35,124 nucleotides of DNA from Chloroflexota bacterium (GTDB lineage: Bacteria; Chloroflexota; Dehalococcoidia; JACQUA01). How positions within the stretch are numbered: the first letter of the stretch is position 1; every line of letters starts with the position of its first letter. The notes below the pieces were generated by a model. That model was given only the letters and a program-made list of their open reading frames with translations, searched no databases and was not told the DNA's origin. The stretch is from contig JACQUA010000166.1 in assembly GCA_016210565.1 (NCBI GenBank), forward strand, positions 1 to 35,124. The letters are read 5' to 3'. This document shows, in pieces, positions 8,031 to 15,797 of this stretch. Position numbers and translations under genes: made by a program.

Positions 8031-8039
8031 TGGTATAAT
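8031..8039 (+). promoter_or_regulatory. Extended -10 promoter ahead of hicB remnant and methylase
   Basis: TGGTATAAT is an extended -10 with a perfect TATAAT (8034-8039); no clear -35 is seen. It lies 6 bp before the truncated hicB start and about 90 bp before the methyltransferase ATG. It may originally have served hicB and may now drive the methyltransferase. Confidence 0.45.
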
Positions 8040-8044
8040 GTTTG

Positions 8045-8111
8045 ATGATGGAATACCGTGTTGTGATCAGGGAAGCCCCGGACGGCTTCTATATAGCCAG
8101 TTGCCCGGGGA
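8045..8111 (+). pseudogene. Truncated HicB-like antitoxin start
   Basis: The first 22 residues (MMEYRVVIREAPDGFYIASC...) match the opening strand-turn-strand of HicB antitoxins, compare MLKYTIILVPEEDGGYSVEA in the intact hicB of this window. The similarity then breaks off, and the methyltransferase begins in another frame at 8127. It is probably a hicB cut by the junction that brought in the restriction-modification genes. Confidence 0.4.
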
Positions 8112-8126
8112 AATGGTCCCGCTTCT

Positions 8127-9770
8127 ATGGTAGACTCTGTGGACAACGAGGGAGCCGTGGGTTCAGGACAATTCGAAGCGGCGCTTTCGCCGGTAGCTTC
8201 GGTCACCCGGGCCGAGACCGGCCGAACACGCCGCGCCGCCACTGACGCCTGTGGGAGTCTCGCAGAAGACGATCTTCAGGTCGTGGTTGAGCGCCTTTGC
8301 GAAGAAGACCGGCGTCTTCACGCCACCTTCGCCGGGAAACTGGTGGTCAATCCCGGTCTCAACCGGCGCCTGGTGAGCTTTCAAGGCAATAAGCGGGCCA
8401 ACGGCCACAGGTGGTGTAATTACAAGGAAGGCTTCTCACGAGAGCTCATCCGGTATGTCTTCCACAAAGCCGGACCTGCGACGGGCCGGATCCTTGATCC
8501 CTTTGCCGGCTCCGGGACGGCGCTATTTGCCGCCAGCGATCTTGGCCTGGAAGCTGTCGGAATTGAGCTCCTGCCAAATAGCCTTGAGATAATGGAAGTC
8601 CGGCGGCTGGTCCGTCAATCCGGTGGTTCGGAACTTGCCAGATCGCTGCGGCTCTTCGCACGCGATGGAACCTGGGAGGGGCCGGGGCCCTCGGCCGCAG
8701 TGCCGGACTTGCGCATTACCCAGGGGGCCTATCCACCCGAAACCCAACGCCAGCTTGGGCGCTACGTCTGGGAGGCCAGGCAGGGGGGCGACGAGGCCGT
8801 CACGCGGGTCCTGCTATTTGCCGCGATGTGCGTCCTGGAAACGGTCAGCTTCACCAGGAAAGACGGCCAATACCTGAGGTGGGACTGGGCCTCTGGACGG
8901 CACTCCGGCAAGAAGCCTTTTCACAAAGGTGTTATTCCGGGCTTCTCCGAAGCCGTACGTTCCAAGCTGGCCGAGATCGCCGGCGATATAGAGGAGGACG
9001 CCAACCCGCCGGCGGCCAGCCAGGGCCGGCGTGGCAACGTGACAATCCTGCCGGGATCCTGCCTCGGCCTGCTCCAGACGCTTCCATCGGCCTCTTTCGA
9101 CGGGATCATCACCTCGCCCCCATACTGCAACCGTTATGACTATACGCGCACCTACGCTCTGGAACTCGCTTACCTGGGCGTGACCGAGAGTGGGATACGG
9201 GAGCTGCGTCAGGAGATGCTCAGTTGCACGGTCGAGAATCGGGAAAAGGCGGACCTGCCAGCGCAGCTTCAGCTCCGTGTTTGGGAGAATGCCAGGCATG
9301 CTTTTGAAGGTCAGGCCTTGCTGCAGTCCATTCTGTCCTATCTGGACGGGTGTCGCGCTCGCAATCTCCTGAACAATCCCGGAATTGCCAGGATGGTGCG
9401 TAACTACTTCCTCGAACTGTCGCTTGTTGTCTCAGAGTGCGCGCGCATCCTCCGCCCGGGGTCGCCATTGGTGATGGTAAACGATAACGTCCAGTACCAG
9501 GGCGTGTCCGTACCGGTGGACCTGATATTGTCAGATATCGCGCAGGCATTGGGCTTTGAAGTGGAAACCATCTGGGTCCTGCCCCGGGGCAAAGGCAATA
9601 GCAGTCAACAGATGGGCTTACACGGTCGTCGGGAGGCCAGAAAGTGCGTGTACGTGTGGCGGCGAGCCGGCCCGGGTGAATGTCCCTCCGGCGGGGAACC
9701 CCGGCGTCTGGAAGCATCTACAGGGACACGACCCAGTTCGCCAGTCCAGCAACTTGGTCTGGCTTTGTGA
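8127..9770 (+). CDS. DNA methyltransferase of a type II R-M system
   Basis: 547 residues. Motif I, the AdoMet-binding loop, is D124-PFAGSGT-131 followed by GIEL (145-148). Motif IV, the catalytic loop, is S330-PPY-333. SPPY is the signature of N4-cytosine or some N6-adenine amino-methyltransferases, and the order I - long spacer (about 200 residues, probable target-recognition region) - IV is that of the alpha group. The first 45 or so residues are low in family character and the ATG at 8127 has no Shine-Dalgarno; a GTG at 8157 (residue 11) or later is possible. The cognate endonuclease lies convergently and overlaps its 3' end by 53 bp. It protects host DNA at the site the endonuclease cuts. 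Confidence 0.85.
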   Translation: MVDSVDNEGAVGSGQFEAALSPVASVTRAETGRTRRAATDACGSLAEDDLQVVVERLCEEDRRLHATFAGKLVVNPGLNRRLVSFQGNKRANGHRWCNYKEGFSRELIRYVFHKAGPATGRILDPFAGSGTALFAASDLGLEAVGIELLPNSLEIMEVRRLVRQSGGSELARSLRLFARDGTWEGPGPSAAVPDLRITQGAYPPETQRQLGRYVWEARQGGDEAVTRVLLFAAMCVLETVSFTRKDGQYLRWDWASGRHSGKKPFHKGVIPGFSEAVRSKLAEIAGDIEEDANPPAASQGRRGNVTILPGSCLGLLQTLPSASFDGIITSPPYCNRYDYTRTYALELAYLGVTESGIRELRQEMLSCTVENREKADLPAQLQLRVWENARHAFEGQALLQSILSYLDGCRARNLLNNPGIARMVRNYFLELSLVVSECARILRPGSPLVMVNDNVQYQGVSVPVDLILSDIAQALGFEVETIWVLPRGKGNSSQQMGLHGRREARKCVYVWRRAGPGECPSGGEPRRLEASTGTRPSSPVQQLGLAL

Positions 9771-10608
9771 GATTGGCGGCGTTCGCCAGGCGATTGTCGC
9801 GAAGCTGAGACACAATCTCGTGAGACATCGAATCCACTATTGCCGCTGCCGCGAAGAACAGCGCCGGCGGTGACCCGCCGAAGCTGGCCCGAACCCTTTG
9901 CAGGGCACTGTTTGCGGTTTTCCAGTGTTCGTCGGCGCCGGCAGGGTCTATCCCGCCCTTGATCTCCCCACAGGCCACATAGGCCGTCTTTTTCTCCAGC
10001 AGATCTCCGGTTGGAGTCTCATGGTCATCCTCCAGAAGGATAACATCTATGTTCTTGCCGACAATTCTGGGCTTCCCGTCAAATACCATGATGCGGTCGC
10101 CCCACGAGAGCTTCTGAGTCTTGCGTTGACCCCCGGCCGACGGAATTACCTCTGGCTTGACGCCTTGCGACGACAGTGAGTCCGCAACCGCCTGGGCGAA
10201 CAGGTCCTTGGCCCTGGCGCCAGCCAGGTTTCTTGAAGAACCCCCGAGGGAGTCGCCGCGGGTGAGAGCGAACCGCAGCACCAGCTCCTCCTTCCAATCC
10301 CCTCCGGCCTGATGCTGGATCTCAGCGAGCACTTCGCCCAGGATTTTATCCTGGTCGTCAGAGGTAAGGTGCGCGAGCGCCTTGACGGATATGCCGACCG
10401 CAGCCAGCAGCGCTTGCCTTATCGCTTTGGGCTTGAGGGCTTCCTGTGGGGTGGATAGCGGCTCCAGGTCCTTTTCGAGACGCCGGGCGTCTTTGATGTA
10501 AACCGAGGCCAGACGGACTTTGTCCCTGGCCTGGGCTATGAATCCCTCCGTCGTTGCTTCTCTGGAAGTCACCAGATCGGCGGCTTTCTTCATGTGCGGC
10601 GGTAGCAT
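9718..10608 (-). CDS. AvaI/BsoBI-like type II restriction endonuclease
   Basis: 296 residues. The block CGEIKGGIDPAGADEHWKTA (213-232) and RGDSLGGSSRNLAGA (117-131) are what I associate with the AvaI/BsoBI family, whose founders cut CYCGRG. The PD-(D/E)XK site reads D188 (in KNIDVILLE), E215 and K217. An internal M6 is an alternative start; neither has a clear Shine-Dalgarno. Its 3' end is antisense to the last 53 bp of the methyltransferase gene. The neighbouring methylase makes a complete restriction-modification system likely. Recognition of CYCGRG is inferred from family only. Confidence 0.75.
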   Translation of the reverse strand: MLPPHMKKAADLVTSREATTEGFIAQARDKVRLASVYIKDARRLEKDLEPLSTPQEALKPKAIRQALLAAVGISVKALAHLTSDDQDKILGEVLAEIQHQAGGDWKEELVLRFALTRGDSLGGSSRNLAGARAKDLFAQAVADSLSSQGVKPEVIPSAGGQRKTQKLSWGDRIMVFDGKPRIVGKNIDVILLEDDHETPTGDLLEKKTAYVACGEIKGGIDPAGADEHWKTANSALQRVRASFGGSPPALFFAAAAIVDSMSHEIVSQLRDNRLANAANLTKPDQVAGLANWVVSL

Positions 10609-10656
10609 AATTGCGTTCCGTGTCGCGTGCGCAGGGCGACGCCTTGCAAAGCCGGT

Positions 10657-10887
10657 CTAGGCCACCGGTTCTTTGACTTCGACGGTCAAGGACTCGACGC
10701 CTGACTCCTCAGGGATAGGCTCGTCGTGGGCTTGGCAGGACTCCAGGTAAAGCTCAATGGCTTCTTTGGCCATAGTTATGGCTTCCTCCCTGGTGTCTCC
10801 CTGTGTGTAGCATCCCGGCTGCGCCGGCGCCTCCACGGAATACCCGCCGTCTTCTTCTGGCACGAGAATAATGGTGTACTTCAACAT
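10657..10887 (-). CDS. hicB: HicB family antitoxin
   Basis: 76 residues, a complete small HicB: MLKYTIILVPEEDGGYSVEA then PGCYTQGDTREEAI and a helix with EAIELYLE. HicB folds as a partial RNase H-like domain and neutralises HicA by direct binding; many also repress their own promoter. It starts 10 bp after the ancestral stop of hicA (10898-10900), giving the hicA-hicB order on the minus strand. Since hicA upstream is split by a repeat, this antitoxin may now have no active partner at this locus. Confidence 0.85.
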   Translation of the reverse strand: MLKYTIILVPEEDGGYSVEAPAQPGCYTQGDTREEAITMAKEAIELYLESCQAHDEPIPEESGVESLTVEVKEPVA

Positions 10888-10897
10888 TGCTGGCCTA

Positions 10898-11212
10898 TCA
10901 AAGGAGCTTCCTGATTTCCTCGGCTGATAACTTTGCCGTTTTCAGAATATTGTCCAGAGTTCCCTCCGGTACCACAGGCCTCCGTGCCTGTGAGGGCTGG
11001 CCCACCGCCAGAGCCGCGAGTCAATGGTGACAGCGACGGATGAAACCCGGTACTTTCCGGGGTTTGCTGTGAACCGGGACAGTTATTTTGTCCCCCGGCT
11101 TTTTCTCATGTCTCATGATAACATGACTGCCACGGGTCCGGTCAACATACCAGCCTTCTTTCTTGAGGGCCTTTACCAGCCTGTCGTCTTTTATCTGGGG
11201 TAATTTTGACAT
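10898..11212 (-). pseudogene. hicA: hicA toxin gene interrupted by an 81-bp repeat element
   Basis: From the ATG at 11212 the ORF reads MSKLPQIKDDRLVKAL, GWYVDRTRGSHVIMRH (with the catalytic histidine of the dsRBD-like fold) and VHSKPRKVPG, then ends with a foreign tail and a stop at 11021. The missing HicA C-terminus (EGTLDNILKTAKLSAEEI..., stop 10898-10900) is found downstream in the same strand. Removing 81 bp between the two copies of CCGGTAC (10966-10972 and 11047-11053) restores a continuous reading frame ...KVPEGTLDNIL.... HicA is an mRNA interferase; the truncated 63-residue product lacks the C-terminal helix and may be inactive. A longer in-frame start exists at 11257 but lacks HicA character. 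Confidence 0.8.
10966..11053. mobile_element. 81-bp MITE-like palindromic repeat inserted in hicA
   Basis: The element contains GGTACCACAGGC and the palindrome CACAGGCCTCCGTGCCTGTG (10973-10992), identical to the copy at 4869-4888, plus about 55 bp of further sequence. It is bounded by 7-bp direct repeats CCGGTAC (10966-10972 and 11047-11053), which may be a target-site duplication. Deleting one repeat plus the insert rebuilds the hicA frame exactly. No protein is encoded, so any movement would need an enzyme supplied in trans. Confidence 0.7.
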
Positions 11213-11233
11213 TCGGTTGACCGCCCGCCCGCG

Positions 11234-11242
11234 ATCATAGCA
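11234..11242 (-). promoter_or_regulatory. Extended -10 promoter for hicAB
   Basis: Read on the minus strand, TGCTATGAT lies 22 bp upstream of the hicA ATG at 11212. It is an extended -10 with one mismatch in the hexamer. No good -35 at 16-18 bp is visible. Confidence 0.4.
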
Positions 11243-11289
11243 CCTAGAATTGTGCAAGGCTTTGCCGAGGGTCGCCTCGGCTGAAAGAC

Positions 11290-12183
11290 CTATTTCTTGT
11301 AATCTATCCCGACGACTACGATGGGCATATTCAGCATGAATCTCAAATGAGGAAACTCCCTTTCAGCTTTCTCGTACGTCATCATCCCAGAGTAGGTTGG
11401 CTCCGTTCCGTCTCGCCGGTTTCCTTTTTCCCAGGCATTCTTCCTCCCAACCTCGCAAAGGACGTTGGCGAAATCTGCGGTTGGGGCTATGAGGCCTCCG
11501 AGAGTGATGAGTCCCTGGTTGAAAGCTATCGAAAACTTCAGATAGTCCTGGTAGTAACTTCGGGCGTTCCCGAACTCCGCCTCTACCTGGACATTTGCTT
11601 TGCGAAAATCACATCGCAGATTCAAGTCTTCGATCACCATCTGGTCCTTCGCCCACCCCCTTTTGACGAATTCGTCCCTCAAGCGCAAGTTGTAGTACGT
11701 TTGCGTTTTGCCGACTCTGAAAACCACTTCGTTGATCGCCTCGGCAACCTCTTCGAATATGGGAACGTAGGGAATAATGTTCTGGGCCCCTCCGTGGTAA
11801 AGGGTTTTGGAAACCTTCAGATTCGTCCCATCTACCACATCGGCCGGAAGAGGGTTCAGCCAGAACCGGTCCCCGGAGATCTTGTGGAATTCCAGCACCT
11901 CACCGATTGTCTGCGCGGTTGAAGCTTGAAATATGAGTTGTAGCCACTCCCGGAAAGGCGAGCTTTTCACCGTCTCGTACTTTAGCTGGACACTCCTGCT
12001 CTTGTTGTTCACCCTTCTCAGAACCGCGGTGACCTTTCGATCTTTGTCGTATACCAGTGTCACTTGTCTCTTCGCGCCAGACTCGGGGCTTTCGAACCAA
12101 TCCTCGAATTCCCTTGGAATCGCTATCCCTTCTTTGAGTGTGGACTTGCCTACGATGTGCCTGAATACGGGGTCTTCATTCAT
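11290..12183 (-). CDS. BglII-like type II restriction endonuclease without a methylase
   Basis: 297 residues from the ATG at 12183 (AGAAGG upstream); a TTG at 12225 would add an Arg-rich 14 residues. The C-terminal half carries VEAEFGNARSYYQDYLKFS and GLITLGGLIAPTA, which resemble the BglII/BstYI endonuclease family. The spacing D192-x8-E201-x-E203 matches the BglII active site Asp84-x8-Glu93-x-Gln95, with Glu in place of Gln. The N-terminal 90 residues (GKSTLKEGIAIPREFEDWF..., VTLVYDKDRKVTAVLRRV) form an extra beta-rich domain, possibly a B3/EcoRII-N-like DNA-binding module. No methyltransferase lies next to it, so it may be a solitary or decaying R-M remnant or may rely on another methylase. 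Confidence 0.6.
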   Translation of the reverse strand: MNEDPVFRHIVGKSTLKEGIAIPREFEDWFESPESGAKRQVTLVYDKDRKVTAVLRRVNNKSRSVQLKYETVKSSPFREWLQLIFQASTAQTIGEVLEFHKISGDRFWLNPLPADVVDGTNLKVSKTLYHGGAQNIIPYVPIFEEVAEAINEVVFRVGKTQTYYNLRLRDEFVKRGWAKDQMVIEDLNLRCDFRKANVQVEAEFGNARSYYQDYLKFSIAFNQGLITLGGLIAPTADFANVLCEVGRKNAWEKGNRRDGTEPTYSGMMTYEKAEREFPHLRFMLNMPIVVVGIDYKK

Positions 12184-12796
12184 TCCGATTGGCCTTCTGG
12201 AACGTCGCAATGGGACAAAGTTCAATTTTGCATATTATCGTGTACTGTCGCGTAAATAGCTGTACAACGGATTCTATATTGGGACCGTGGCCCTTCATTG
12301 TCAACCCAATTGTCAGAGGCTACGTGGGTATGGTGGCTTGCAAATAGTGACAGTTGGGGCAAAAGCCACGGGTCGTCATAAGTGTGGGCGGGCCTCTCCT
12401 GGTTGAATCGATGAGATAACGAGGTGTCACATGAACCGCGTTAGCATACGATTTGACAGGGGCCAATTCTATAGCGCTATCTTCTTGCAGTGTATGAGAT
12501 CTCAGTAGCGCTCCTCCCCACCCCTTCCCGGCCGTCTTTCTGTTCCCTTTTTCATGCTCGCGCCCTCCCATTCTGGGAAAAAAATTTCTTCTCGGTCTTA
12601 TCCGGGCGAGAAAAGGCAGGCAAGATTGCTCTACCGAGAATCCCCTGTACCACGTCGCGTTGCCCCAAAAAGGGGTTTTTTGAACTACGCCATTTTACTA
12701 CCATCCGAGGCTGTGACGCAATGGTGTATGCCTTAAGTCTTGGGAATCTGGTTTTTGGCCAAGGCTTGCGCGGGCTTTCCCACCGCCCGCGTTTCT
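12184..12796. other. Long gene-free stretch between endonuclease and mutS
   Basis: About 610 bp without a convincing gene. Several short ORFs on both strands have no recognisable family and poor coding character. A minus-strand ORF ending RGFCPNCHYLQATIPT (12320-12571) has one CxxC but nothing else. CCCCAAAAAGGGGTTTTTT near 12664-12682 could be a weak terminator for plus-strand transcription, but the stem is only 4 bp. The base composition is more AT-rich than the surrounding genes, as expected for acquired and decayed DNA. Confidence 0.4.
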
Positions 12797-12805
12797 TGCT
12801 ACAAT
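12797..12805 (+). promoter_or_regulatory. Extended -10 overlapping the mutS start
   Basis: TGCTACAAT is an extended -10 whose last bases overlap the annotated ATG (12804). Transcription would begin near 12811-12813, at or beside the in-frame GTG at 12813. That would make the mRNA leaderless with GTG as the true start. No Shine-Dalgarno precedes either codon, which fits this reading. Confidence 0.4.
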
Positions 12806-15380
12806 GCAGGGTGTGGAAGAACAGACGCTGACCCCCGTCCGCCAGCAGTACCTCCGGGTGAAGCAGAATTACCCCGGCACGATCGTGCTGTTCCGCCTGG
12901 GCGATTTCTACGAGACCTTCGAGGATGATGCCCGCGTGGTGGCCAGGGAACTGAACATCGTTCTCACTTCCCGCAGCATGGGCAAAGGGCAGCGGCTTCC
13001 CATGGCGGGAATTCCCTATCATGCTCTGGACAACTACACCGGCAGGCTCCTCAGCAAGGGCTACAAGTTGGCCGTCTGCGAGCAACTGACGGCCCCCACC
13101 GGCAAGGGCATCGTCCCCCGCGACGTGGTGCGGGTCATCACGCCGGGCACGGTGGTGGAGACCGCCCTGCTGGACGGGAAGACGAACAATTACCTGGCCG
13201 CGCTGGTGGTGGAAGGGGGCAAAGCCGGCATCGCCTACGTTGACATAACCACCGGTGAATTCGCTGCCACCGAGACCGGCGGCGCTGAGTTCCCGGCGGA
13301 GCTGGTCCGGCTGCGGCCCGCGGAGCTATTGCTTCCCGAAGACCTGGACTATTCCGATTTCCGCGGCCCCGTCACCAGACTGGACAAGGCGGTCTTTGAC
13401 CTGGAAGCTGCCCGGAAAACCCTCCTGGACCATTTCCAGGCGGCTTCGCTGGAAGGCTACGGCTGCGATCACCTGCCCCTGGCCGTCAAAGCGGCGGCCG
13501 CCATCCTGGTCTATTTGGAAAAGAACCAGAAGGCCGCCCTGGGACAGGTCACGCGGCTCTCTACCTACTCCACCGGGTCGTTCATGGTCCTCGATGCCCA
13601 GACCCGGCGCAACCTCGGACTGCTGGGGGATAAGTCCGAGCCGGGAGGCGTGAGCCTGCTCTCGGTGCTCGACCTGACAAAGACGCCCATGGGGGCGCGC
13701 CTTTTGAAGAGATGGCTGGGACAGCCGCTGCTGGACCTGCCCGAGCTGCAAAGAAGGCAGGACGCGGTGGACTGGTTCTTCCGGAACAATCTCATCCGCC
13801 AGAAGACCCTGGCCCTGCTGGGCAAGGTGGCCGACGTGGAGAGAACCGTCGCCAGGGTGAAGCTGTATGCCACCCTTCCCAGGGAGCTGGTGAGCCTGCG
13901 CCAGAGCCTGGAGCTTCTTGAGGAAATCAAGGGAGTGCTGGAAAAGGACGGCGGCGACGCCGCGTTGGGGTGGCTGCTGTCATCGTTGAAGCCATGCCCT
14001 GACGTGGGGGCCCTTATCTCCCGGTCCATCGCCGAAGAGCAGGAAGGGGTCAGGATCAAGCCCGGTTTTTCGCCGGAGCTGGACAGCCTGGTCTCATCTT
14101 CAAAGGACGCCCGGCAGTACGTGGCCAACCTGGAACGCCAGGAGAAGGAGCGGACCGGCATCAAGTCGCTCAAGGTCGGCTATAACAAGGTCTTCGGCTA
14201 CTACATCGAAGTCTCCAAACCCCATTTGAGCCAGGTACCGCCTGACTACATCCGCAAACAGACCCTGCTCGACCGCGAAAGGTTCTTCACCCCGGAGCTC
14301 AAGGAGCAGGAGTCGGTCATCCTCAACGCCCAGGAAAGAATATCGGAAATGGAGGGGGCGATCTTCCGGCAGGTCTGCCAGCAGATCGGACTGGAATGCG
14401 AGCGCATTCTGTCCTCCGCGCAGGCCCTGGCGCAAATAGACGTCTTCGCGGCCCTGGCCGAGGCGGCGGGCCGCTACAACTATACCCGGCCGGTCCTGAA
14501 TGACGGGGACGGGATCATCGTCAGGGGCGGGCGGCACCCCGTGGTGGAAAGGGTGCTGGAAGGGGAGAGCTTCATCCCGAACGATACCGCCCTGGACTGC
14601 CAGGAGAACCAACTGATTGTTCTGACCGGGCCCAACATGTCGGGGAAGTCCACCTATATCCGGCAGGTGGGCCTGATCGCGCTCATGGCGCAGACCGGTT
14701 CCTTCGTGCCGGCGGAGTCGGCAACCATCGGGCTGGTGGACCGCATCTTCACCCGCGTGGGCCTGCGGGACGACCTGGCAGCAGGGCAGTCCACCTTCAT
14801 GGTGGAGATGGTGGAGACGGCGAATATTCTCAACAATGCCACGCGGCGGTCGCTGATCATTCTCGATGAAATCGGCCGGGGGACCAGCACCTACGACGGC
14901 ATCTCCATCGCCCGCGCGGTGGCCGAGTATATCCACAACCACCCGCGGCTGGGTTCCCGGACGCTGTTTGCCACCCACTATCACGAGCTGGTGGAGCTGG
15001 CGGCGGTGCTGCCCAGGGTGAAGAACTTCAACGTGGCGGTAAAGGAGGAGGGGGGTGGGGTGGTGTTCCTGCGGAAGATCGCGCCCGGCGGCGCCGACAA
15101 AAGCTACGGGATTCATGTGGCGCAACTGGCCGGACTGCCGCGCGCGGTTACCAACCGCGCGCGGGAGGTCCTCAGCCAGTTGGAAACCTCGCGCCCGAAG
15201 GAATCCTCCACCGCCCGGGGAAAGAAGACGCCGCCCCCGGCCCCGGCGGGGCAGCTATCCCTCTTCGCCGACCGCCACGCCGTGGTTGAAGAGCTATCCA
15301 AGCTTGATATCTCTTCTTTGACTCCCCTGGAGGCCATCACCAAACTTTTCGAGCTGCAGAACAAGGCCCGGGGGGCGTAG
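12804..15380 (+). CDS. mutS: DNA mismatch repair ATPase MutS
   Basis: 858 residues, full length for bacterial MutS1. Domain I carries the mismatch-reading motif GDFYETF (F35-x-E37). Connector, lever and clamp domains follow. The ATPase has Walker A TGPNMSGKST (about 608-617), Walker B LIILDEIGRGTST (about 683-695) and the FATHYHEL motif. The C-terminal region ends with a helix-turn-helix-like tail (LDISSLTPLEAITKLFELQ). It detects mismatches and recruits MutL, encoded 17 kb away at 32445. The ATG at 12804 overlaps a -10 box, so the GTG at 12813 may be the real start. The stop codon lies inside an intergenic repeat (15377-15400). Confidence 0.97.
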   Translation: MQGVEEQTLTPVRQQYLRVKQNYPGTIVLFRLGDFYETFEDDARVVARELNIVLTSRSMGKGQRLPMAGIPYHALDNYTGRLLSKGYKLAVCEQLTAPTGKGIVPRDVVRVITPGTVVETALLDGKTNNYLAALVVEGGKAGIAYVDITTGEFAATETGGAEFPAELVRLRPAELLLPEDLDYSDFRGPVTRLDKAVFDLEAARKTLLDHFQAASLEGYGCDHLPLAVKAAAAILVYLEKNQKAALGQVTRLSTYSTGSFMVLDAQTRRNLGLLGDKSEPGGVSLLSVLDLTKTPMGARLLKRWLGQPLLDLPELQRRQDAVDWFFRNNLIRQKTLALLGKVADVERTVARVKLYATLPRELVSLRQSLELLEEIKGVLEKDGGDAALGWLLSSLKPCPDVGALISRSIAEEQEGVRIKPGFSPELDSLVSSSKDARQYVANLERQEKERTGIKSLKVGYNKVFGYYIEVSKPHLSQVPPDYIRKQTLLDRERFFTPELKEQESVILNAQERISEMEGAIFRQVCQQIGLECERILSSAQALAQIDVFAALAEAAGRYNYTRPVLNDGDGIIVRGGRHPVVERVLEGESFIPNDTALDCQENQLIVLTGPNMSGKSTYIRQVGLIALMAQTGSFVPAESATIGLVDRIFTRVGLRDDLAAGQSTFMVEMVETANILNNATRRSLIILDEIGRGTSTYDGISIARAVAEYIHNHPRLGSRTLFATHYHELVELAAVLPRVKNFNVAVKEEGGGVVFLRKIAPGGADKSYGIHVAQLAGLPRAVTNRAREVLSQLETSRPKESSTARGKKTPPPAPAGQLSLFADRHAVVEELSKLDISSLTPLEAITKLFELQNKARGA

Positions 15381-15445
15381 CCGCAGGTCTTTAGCCTGCG
15401 CGGGTGGCGCCGAACCGGCGTAGCCCATGGCTTTGGCCTTGCGGG
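15377..15445. repeat. Paired repeat block shared with 22468-22599 (inverted)
   Basis: Two words, GTAGCCGCAGGTCTTTAGCC... (15377-15400) and GTAGCCCATGGCTTTGGCC... (15420-15445), recur as reverse complements at 22577-22599 (23-bp exact match) and 22468-22493. The first word begins with the stop codon of mutS. The paired order is preserved in both places, so the block is a composite unit. Confidence 0.8.
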
Positions 15446-15488
15446 ATGGGCCCCAACCGTTGCAAATAACCCGTGGATCTTTTGACCA

Positions 15489-15506
15489 TCACACAAAGAC
15501 GCAAAG
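15489..15506 (+). repeat. 18-bp direct repeat, left copy flanking abrB-like gene
   Basis: TCACACAAAGACGCAAAG occurs here and again at 15798-15815, 309 bp downstream, with the AbrB-type gene between. It could mark a cassette boundary or be one of the short repeats scattered in such genomes. Confidence 0.7.
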
Positions 15507-15520
15507 GGGCTGAGAAACAA

Positions 15521-15763
15521 ATGAGCCAATTCTATGTCAGGAAGATTTACCGAAACCGGATCACGATCCCGAAGGAGATTGTTGAGAGATTTCCCGGCGT
15601 ACAATACTTTGAGGTCTTGTCGAAAAAGAACGAGATCATCCTGCGGCCGCTGCGGCGAGTAGACGGGGAAGATAAGCTGGTTTACATAAGGGACAAAGTG
15701 GCCGACCTGGGAATCAAGAGACGAGACATCGATGCAGCCATACGACGGGCCCGGGAGAGATAG
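15521..15763 (+). CDS. AbrB/SpoVT-type DNA-binding protein
   Basis: 80 residues from the ATG at 15521; a longer in-frame start at 15473 would run through the repeat. The N-terminal MSQFYVRKIYRNRITIPKEI is a swapped-hairpin AbrB domain, in which the RITIPKEI strand-loop is diagnostic. The C-terminal half is a charged helix (VADLGIKRRDIDAAIRRARER). Such proteins act as transition-state regulators or as antitoxins of VapBC-type pairs. No toxin gene follows in the 200 bp downstream, so it is solitary here. Confidence 0.8.
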   Translation: MSQFYVRKIYRNRITIPKEIVERFPGVQYFEVLSKKNEIILRPLRRVDGEDKLVYIRDKVADLGIKRRDIDAAIRRARER

Positions 15764-15797
15764 CCGGCTTCGCGCCCGCGCCTCGATTACAATAGTC

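Larger units (their letters stand above)
7858..8126. other. Decayed accessory sequence with promoter
   Basis: Apart from an extended -10 (8031-8039) and a short hicB-like remnant (8045-8111), I see no gene, repeat or RNA. Together with the truncated ORF before it, the stretch reads as decayed toxin-antitoxin material. Confidence 0.4.

Noticed and set aside
12320..12571. Minus-strand ORF with a CxxC (RGFCPNCHY)
   Set aside because: A single CxxC, no other conserved feature, no ribosome site and no recognisable family.
12662..12682. Rho-independent terminator (CCCCAAAAAGGGGTTTTTT)
   Set aside because: The T-run is good, but the stem is only 4 bp and no transcribed gene lies before it on the plus strand.
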